From assembly GCA_947057875.1 (NCBI GenBank), contig CAMSEX010000042.1, positions 1 through 10,122 of the forward strand: a stretch of DNA of 10,122 bases, read 5' to 3'. Below the pieces are notes generated by a model. The model did no database searches, was not told where the DNA came from, and worked only from the letters and a program-made list of their open reading frames with translations. Source of the stretch: an uncultured Clostridium sp. (GTDB lineage: Bacteria > Bacillota > Clostridia > TANB77 > CAG-508). This document shows, piece by piece, positions 6,206 to 10,122 of the stretch (the first letter of the stretch is position 1; each line of letters begins with the position of its first letter). The translations under genes and the position numbers were made by a program.

Positions 6206-9181
6206 TTATCTCTTTACTTCTTCCATTACGTAAACCTCTAATTGGTCTCCTTCTAACAAATCATTGTAATTTTCAATTTGCAAACCACATTCATAGCCTT
6301 TGTCAACTTCTTTAGCATCATCTTTAAAACGCTTCAAAGAAATCAATTTTCCATCATGAATGACAATATTGTTTCGTATTACTCGAATACCAGCATTTCT
6401 GCTTACTTTTCCAGAAAGCACATAACATCCAGCAATAGTTCCTACACTTGACACTTTGAAAATTTGTCTGATTTCTGCATTTCCTATCACAACTTCTTTG
6501 TAAATTGGGTCAAGCAAGCCTTTCATCGCAGCTTCAACATCATTGATTGCATCATAAATCACAGAATATGTCTTAATTTCAACTTCTTCTTTATCTGCCA
6601 CACTTTTGGCAATTGGCTCTGGTCGCACATTAAAAGCAATAATAATGGCATTAGAAACTTGTGCCAAAGTAACATCTGTTTCAGTTACGCCACCAACACT
6701 TGAGTGAATAACTTTCACTTTTACTTCTTCATTTGACAATTTTTCCAAGGATTGTTTCAAAGCTTCCACAGAACCTTGCACATCTGCTTTTACAATCAAG
6801 TTCAATTGTTTCAAATTTTCACTTTCAATCTTGTTAAACAAATCATCCAAAGTGACAACTGCTTTATTGGCTATTGATTTTTGTCTTTCTTCATATTTTC
6901 TCTTTTCAATCAAATGTTTTGCTGTTTTCTCATCTTTTACTTCGTAGAACGTGTCGCCTGTTTCTGGAACAGAATGCAAACCTGTAATTTCCACTGGTGT
7001 AGAAGGTCCTGCAAATTTGACACTTTTGCCTTTGGCATTTTTCATAGTACGAATTCTACCAATGCTTGAGCCAACAATAATTGTATCTCCTACATCCAAC
7101 TGACCTCTTTGTACAAGCATTGTCGCAACTGGTCCACGTGCTTTATCCAATTTTGCTTCAATAATCGTTCCTTTGGCTTGTTTGGTTGGATTTGCTTTTA
7201 ACTCTAACACATCAGCTTCTAGCAACACCATTTCAAGCAAATTATCAATTCCCATATTTTGCTTTGCAGAAATCGGAACGAAAATAGTATCTCCTCCCCA
7301 TTCTTCTGAAACTAATTCGTATTGCATTAATTCCTGTTTTACCTTATCAATATTGGCATCTGGTAAATCAATTTTGTTCACAGCTACAATAATTGGTATT
7401 TCAGCAGCTTTGGCATGATTGATTGCTTCAATGGTTTGTGGCATCACACCATCATTGGCTGCAACAACCAAAATCGCAATATCTGTAATCATCGCACCTC
7501 TGGCACGCATTGATGTAAATGCTTCATGACCTGGCGTATCCAAGAAAGTAATTTGTCTACCATTTATTTCAACCTGATAAGCACCAATATGTTGTGTAAT
7601 TCCACCTGATTCTCCCTCAATCACATTAGTTTTACGGATAGCATCTAATAGTGAAGTTTTACCATGGTCAACATGCCCCATAACAACAATCACTGGTGGG
7701 CGCGGTTTCAATTCTTCTGCTGCATCCTCTGTTTCATCAATCAAAATATCTTCATCTGTTACCACATTTTTCTTAACTGCATTAATGCCAAACTCTTCTG
7801 CAATCAAATATGCTGTATCAAAATCAATATGGTCATTAATAGTTGCCATAACACCTAAAGCAAGTAATTTCTTAATGACTTCGCCACTTGTGATTTTCAT
7901 TTCAATCGCTAAATCTTTTACTGTAATATTTTCTGGAATTGTAATTTCCGTTAATTTAAATATTTTTTGCTTATTTCGATTTTCTTGTTTTCCATTTTTC
8001 TTTTTGCCACGTTTTCCTCTTTCTGTACTCAAATCATAATAGTCAAGCATTTCACCTGCATCAAACATATTAGAAAGTCCACTTTGTTTTTTCAAATTGT
8101 TCAATTTGCCTGAATTGAAATCATTTTCTTCGTTTTTACGACCTTTTTTAGGCTGTCTTTGCTCATTCATTTTTTGGTTTTGCTTCATTCTGTCTCGATT
8201 CTTATTGTTATTATTGTTATAATCTCTTACATTTTCTTTTTCTGGAATATCCATTTCCATAATATTTTTGATTTTCTTATCAATTCTTCTGTCATCCATT
8301 CCTTGACTTGGGCGCTTTTGGAAACCATTTCGGTTATCGCGTCTTGGATTATTATTTCCATTATTGTAATTGTTATTATAATTATTTCGGTTGTCGCCAC
8401 TGCGACCAAAATTATTGTTTCGATTATTGTAATTTCCATTATTTGCATTTCGGTTATTGTAATTATTACGATTATCGCTACTGCGATTATAATTGTTATT
8501 TCGGTTATTATAATTACTACGGTTTTCCCCATTTCGATTATAGTTATTCTGATTACGATTATAATTATTATTATAATTTCCGTTTCGATTATTAGAATAA
8601 TTACGCTCTGGCACTTTTCTTTCTACTGTTTGATTTTCTGGCATTTTCTTTTCCTCAGACTCAACGACTACTTGTTCTTTCACTTCTTTTACAACTTCCT
8701 CTTTCTGTTTTTGTACTTGTGGCTCTACTGGCTCTTCCACTTTTTCCTCTTTCTTACCAATTCCAAATAGCTCATTCATTGTTAGCGGTTTTGTCGGCTT
8801 ATTTCGATACACAATATTATAATCTTTATTTCGATTTTGTCCCACAAACCCAACATCGTTTTTTCGCGCCTGTTCTTCTTTTTTCTTTTTTTCTAATTCC
8901 TTATTTTTCTGCTCATCTTCATTAATAATAATTTCTCTTCTAATAATCACTGGTGCTCCTGTTTCTTTTTTTGGTTTTTCTTTTTTATTCTCTTTACTCG
9001 TTTTCTCCAACTTTTTCGTATTCTCCCCTTTTACCACTTTTCTCAAAACATTACAATCTTCTTCCGAAATCGTACTCAAATGGCTTTTTACAACAATTCC
9101 CTGTTTGGTCGCAATCTCCACTAATTTCTTGCTTTCCATATCCAATTCTTTTGCCAATTCATAAACTTTCATTTTCCCCAA
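6206..9181 (-). CDS. infB: Translation initiation factor IF-2
   Basis: IF-2 is the GTPase that brings initiator fMet-tRNA to the 30S subunit and drives subunit joining. With start TTG 9181 it has 991 residues. Order: IF2_N (MGKMKVYELAKELD, 1-14 onward), Lys/Glu linker (about 55-195), Asn/Arg/Tyr-rich linker (about 195-291), basic linker, second IF2_N (about 406-470), then the G domain. G boxes: G1 GHVDHGKT (502-509), G2 GGITQHIG (526-533), G3 DTPGHE (548-553), G4 NKID (602-605), G5 SAK (638-640). Domains II, III and the fMet-tRNA-binding C2 domain follow, ending in EGDQLEVYVMEEVKR. TTG was chosen because GGAGGTG lies 6 bases upstream and the result resembles MGKMRVYEYAK of Bacillus and Staphylococcus IF-2. 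Alternatives are ATG 9172 (988 aa, 15 bases from the site) and GTG 9196, which lies at the site itself. It overlaps the rplGA end, and the long linker is the only odd part. Confidence 0.97.
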   Translation of the reverse strand: MGKMKVYELAKELDMESKKLVEIATKQGIVVKSHLSTISEEDCNVLRKVVKGENTKKLEKTSKENKKEKPKKETGAPVIIRREIIINEDEQKNKELEKKKKEEQARKNDVGFVGQNRNKDYNIVYRNKPTKPLTMNELFGIGKKEEKVEEPVEPQVQKQKEEVVKEVKEQVVVESEEKKMPENQTVERKVPERNYSNNRNGNYNNNYNRNQNNYNRNGENRSNYNNRNNNYNRSSDNRNNYNNRNANNGNYNNRNNNFGRSGDNRNNYNNNYNNGNNNPRRDNRNGFQKRPSQGMDDRRIDKKIKNIMEMDIPEKENVRDYNNNNNKNRDRMKQNQKMNEQRQPKKGRKNEENDFNSGKLNNLKKQSGLSNMFDAGEMLDYYDLSTERGKRGKKKNGKQENRNKQKIFKLTEITIPENITVKDLAIEMKITSGEVIKKLLALGVMATINDHIDFDTAYLIAEEFGINAVKKNVVTDEDILIDETEDAAEELKPRPPVIVVMGHVDHGKTSLLDAIRKTNVIEGESGGITQHIGAYQVEINGRQITFLDTPGHEAFTSMRARGAMITDIAILVVAANDGVMPQTIEAINHAKAAEIPIIVAVNKIDLPDANIDKVKQELMQYELVSEEWGGDTIFVPISAKQNMGIDNLLEMVLLEADVLELKANPTKQAKGTIIEAKLDKARGPVATMLVQRGQLDVGDTIIVGSSIGRIRTMKNAKGKSVKFAGPSTPVEITGLHSVPETGDTFYEVKDEKTAKHLIEKRKYEERQKSIANKAVVTLDDLFNKIESENLKQLNLIVKADVQGSVEALKQSLEKLSNEEVKVKVIHSSVGGVTETDVTLAQVSNAIIIAFNVRPEPIAKSVADKEEVEIKTYSVIYDAINDVEAAMKGLLDPIYKEVVIGNAEIRQIFKVSSVGTIAGCYVLSGKVSRNAGIRVIRNNIVIHDGKLISLKRFKDDAKEVDKGYECGLQIENYNDLLEGDQLEVYVMEEVKR
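8327..8605 (-). repeat. infB: Degenerate Asn/Arg/Tyr codon repeat in the infB linker
   Basis: About 93 codons encode imperfect units such as NRNNYNN, NYNRN and NNRNNNYNRS, made mainly of AAT, CGA/CGT/CGC and TAT codons. On the plus strand this appears as repeated motifs like CGATTATTGTAATT. Further Asn tracts occur at 8189-8227 (YNNNNNKNRDR). The segment is low-complexity and surely disordered, lying between the N-terminal domain and the second IF2_N domain. Such a repeat can vary in copy number between strains and can be misassembled. Confidence 0.85.
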
Positions 9182-9489
9182 AAGCTTCACCTCCACAAAT
9201 TTTCTTGATTCCCTCTGTTATATTTTTATCCTTTACACCAATAACCGCTCGATTGAGCCTTCCAATCGCTCTGCTATTCTCTGCAATCGTTCCAATTACA
9301 ATCACTGGCACTTTTTTTCTCTGTGCTAAAAACTTTATATTATCAATTGTTTTTTGTGACGCATCTTTTGCCACAATCAGCAATTTCACTTTATTTCTAC
9401 TCAGCTCATCACATACAGCATCCATTCCAGAAACGACTTTTCCGACTTCTCGCACAAAGCCCCATCAAACCATAAATTTTATTTATCAA
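9159..9489 (-). CDS. rplGA: L7Ae-like RNA-binding protein YlxQ (RplGA), apparently frameshifted
   Basis: This is the L7Ae/L30e-fold K-turn binding protein found between rnpM and infB in Bacillota; its precise ribosomal role is uncertain. The body GKVVSGMDAV...KLLIVAKDAS...VPVIVIGT...IGRLNRAVIGV is read in one frame (9159-9443). The conserved N-terminus MINKIYGLMGLCARS is read in another (9489-9445), matching the family pattern MINK..LLGLARRAGK. Ignoring one base at about 9444 joins the two frames as ARSGKVVSG, giving 109 residues, normal for the family. As written, the first frame meets TGA about a dozen codons after the joint, and the body frame offers only a GTG at 9455 with no good ribosome binding site. 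The TTG start at 9489 has AGAGGTG 6 bases upstream and overlaps the rnpM end. The 3' end overlaps infB. A sequencing or assembly error is the simplest explanation; a real pseudogene is possible. Confidence 0.85.
9188..9194 (-). promoter_or_regulatory. infB: Ribosome binding site setting the infB TTG start
   Basis: GGAGGTG on the minus strand lies 6 bases before TTG 9181 and 15 bases before ATG 9172. It sits inside the rplGA coding end. This spacing is the main reason for preferring TTG. Confidence 0.7.
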
Positions 9490-9751
9490 CCATGACACCT
9501 CTCAAATTTTCATATATCTCCTGACTAATCTCTTGTTTTAACACACGTGCTAAACGTTTCGACTTGATTACCTTATCCAAACATTTCTCATTCTTACATA
9601 TATATGCACCTCTACCCTCTTTTTTTCCAGTTAAATCTATTTCTATGATACCCTCTTTTGATTTAACAATTCTAAAAAGTTCACTTTTTTCCTTTGTTTC
9701 ATTGCATCCCATGCACGTTCTAGCTGGTTTCTTTTTACTCACTTTCTCCAT
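9479..9751 (-). CDS. rnpM: RNase P modulator RnpM (YlxR)
   Basis: YlxR, renamed RnpM, is a small basic RNA-binding protein shown in B. subtilis to bind the RNase P RNA and reduce its activity. The 90 residues include the family signature PARTCMGCNETK (9-20), LFRIVK (25-30), GRGAYIC (46-52) and a Lys/Arg-rich helix (about 60-72). Four cysteines (13, 16, 52, 57) form a CxxC...CxxxxC pattern that could hold a metal, which I infer only from spacing. The start ATG 9751 has GGAAGAA about 7 bases upstream inside nusA. The GTG immediately before it (9754) is less likely, and GTG at 9739-9741 giving MSKKKPARTC is a possible shorter start. The gene overlaps the nusA end by 17 bases and ends over the predicted rplGA start. 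Confidence 0.95.
   Translation of the reverse strand: MEKVSKKKPARTCMGCNETKEKSELFRIVKSKEGIIEIDLTGKKEGRGAYICKNEKCLDKVIKSKRLARVLKQEISQEIYENLRGVMVDK
9496..9502 (-). promoter_or_regulatory. rplGA: Ribosome binding site for rplGA TTG start
   Basis: AGAGGTG on the minus strand lies 6 bases before TTG 9489, inside the final codons of rnpM. It supports translation of the conserved MINKIYGLMGL N-terminus and implies coupling to rnpM. Confidence 0.6.
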
Positions 9752-10076
9752 CACCTGTTTCTTCCATTTTGTTCATCAAAATTTCTCTCATCTGTGTTTC
9801 AGATTTGATATCTATTTTCCAATTTGTCAATTTTGCCGCTAATCTTGCATTTTGTCCCGCTTTACCAATAGCTAGTGAAAGTTGGTCATTTGGTACAACC
9901 ACTTGGGCAAATTTTTCTTCTTCTCTTACATCCACTGCCATGACTTGTGCTGGAAGAAGAGCTGCTGCAATAAAAATTGAAGGATCTTCATTCCATTCAA
10001 TCACATCAATTTTTTCGCCATTTAACTCACTAATAATATTTTGAATACGAATTCCCTTTTGACCAACACAAGAACC
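9735..10076 (-). CDS. nusA: Transcription termination/antitermination factor NusA, C-terminal part
   Basis: NusA binds RNA polymerase and nascent RNA and modulates pausing, termination and antitermination. Only the last 113 codons are present; the N-terminal polymerase-binding and S1 domains lie beyond the adapter. The visible part begins in KH1 with GSCVGQKGIRIQNIISELNG, then GEKIDVIEWNEDPSIFIAAA. KH2 follows with VVPNDQLSLAIGKAGQNARL and AAKLTNWKIDIKS. Both KH GxxG-type loops are visible (GQKG, GKAG). It ends shortly after KH2 with a short acidic tail (MEETGDGESE) and lacks the C-terminal acidic repeats of E. coli NusA, as is normal in Gram-positive bacteria. The frame is open through 10076, so nothing suggests a natural truncation. 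Confidence 0.96.
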   Translation of the reverse strand, partial: GSCVGQKGIRIQNIISELNGEKIDVIEWNEDPSIFIAAALLPAQVMAVDVREEEKFAQVVVPNDQLSLAIGKAGQNARLAAKLTNWKIDIKSETQMREILMNKMEETGDGESE

Positions 10077-10122
10077 AGATCGGAAGAGCGTCGTGTAGGG
10101 AAAGAGTGTAGGTTATAGTGTA
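10077..10122. other. Illumina adapter, index and start of P5
   Basis: Starting with AGATCGGAAGAGCGTCGTGT, bases 10077-10109 are the reverse complement of the Illumina Read 1 adapter. The next 8 bases (AGGTTATA, 10110-10117) occupy the i5 index slot, and GTGTA (10118-10122) is the start of the reverse-complemented P5 flow-cell sequence. This is a complete library-end structure and not genomic DNA. It cuts nusA. Confidence 0.97.

Noticed and set aside
8327..8605. CRISPR-like or tandem DNA repeat
   Set aside because: Units are irregular, stay in the infB frame and have no unique spacers. They encode a low-complexity protein linker.
8159..8770. 203-codon plus-strand frame rich in Ile and Val, resembling a membrane protein
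   Set aside because: It is the antisense shadow of the Asn/Arg-rich infB linker: AAT repeats read as ATT. It lies wholly inside infB.
9441..9455. Programmed +1 ribosomal frameshift in rplGA
   Set aside because: The joint AGT-CGG has no known slippery motif or stop codon at the shift point, and this family is not known for recoding. An indel is simpler, although CGG is probably a rare codon here.
8953..9495. 180-codon plus-strand frame
   Set aside because: It is antisense to infB, rplGA and rnpM, all of which match known families. Its composition is Phe/Ser/Leu-rich as expected from the complement of Lys/Glu-rich genes.
1200..9754. Alternative genetic code with TGA as Trp, as in Mollicutes
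   Set aside because: Trp is TGG in lon and infB, and TGA serves as the rplGA stop. The standard bacterial code fits.
1..10122. Perfect terminal inverted repeats suggesting a linear replicon or transposon
   Set aside because: The repeats are Illumina adapter sequence, and the right one continues into an index slot and P5.

Overview
The window is one 10.1-kb assembled fragment of a strongly AT-rich bacterial chromosome. Every gene reads on the minus strand, so transcription runs from high to low coordinates. The gene order nusA-rnpM-rplGA-infB-rbfA-nrnA, the strong Shine-Dalgarno sites, TGG tryptophan with TGA used as a stop, and a Lon-like protease of the AAA_32 type all point to a low-GC Bacillota, most likely an uncultured Clostridia-type anaerobe. 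The phylum is fairly secure; anything finer is inference. Both ends are sequencing-adapter DNA (1-23 and 10077-10122), so genuine sequence is 24-10076 and both terminal genes are cut artificially.

In transcription order, 10076 to about 4840 is the classical nusA-infB operon. It holds the C-terminal part of nusA (KH domains), rnpM (YlxR, RNase P modulator), rplGA (YlxQ, L7Ae-like RNA binder), infB (initiation factor IF-2), rbfA (30S maturation factor) and nrnA (DHH/DHHA1 nanoRNase and pAp phosphatase). The first four overlap one another, and the rest are 12-13 bases apart. rplGA seems to carry a one-base frameshift near its start: its conserved N-terminus lies in a different frame from the rest. 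rplGA and infB both appear to start at TTG, each 6 bases after a good ribosome binding site. IF-2 carries an unusually long Asn/Arg/Tyr-rich linker.

A GC-rich hairpin followed by five T residues overlaps the nrnA stop codon (4818-4854) and probably ends or attenuates the operon. Next come tsaB and rimI (4799-3687), 3 bases apart: the partner of the TsaD tRNA t6A enzyme, and a GNAT acetyltransferase. Their usual neighbours tsaE and tsaD are absent, as are truB and ribF, which often follow nrnA.

A good sigma-A promoter (-35 TTGAAA, 17-base spacer, -10 TACAAT) at 3642-3670 drives a separate unit: a Lon-family AAA+ protease with an intact Ser/Lys dyad, then a translationally coupled gene of unknown function that runs off the left end. 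That unknown gene (24-1184) is the only one I could not assign. No RNA genes, CRISPR arrays, mobile elements or defence genes are visible, and no gap between genes exceeds 80 bases.
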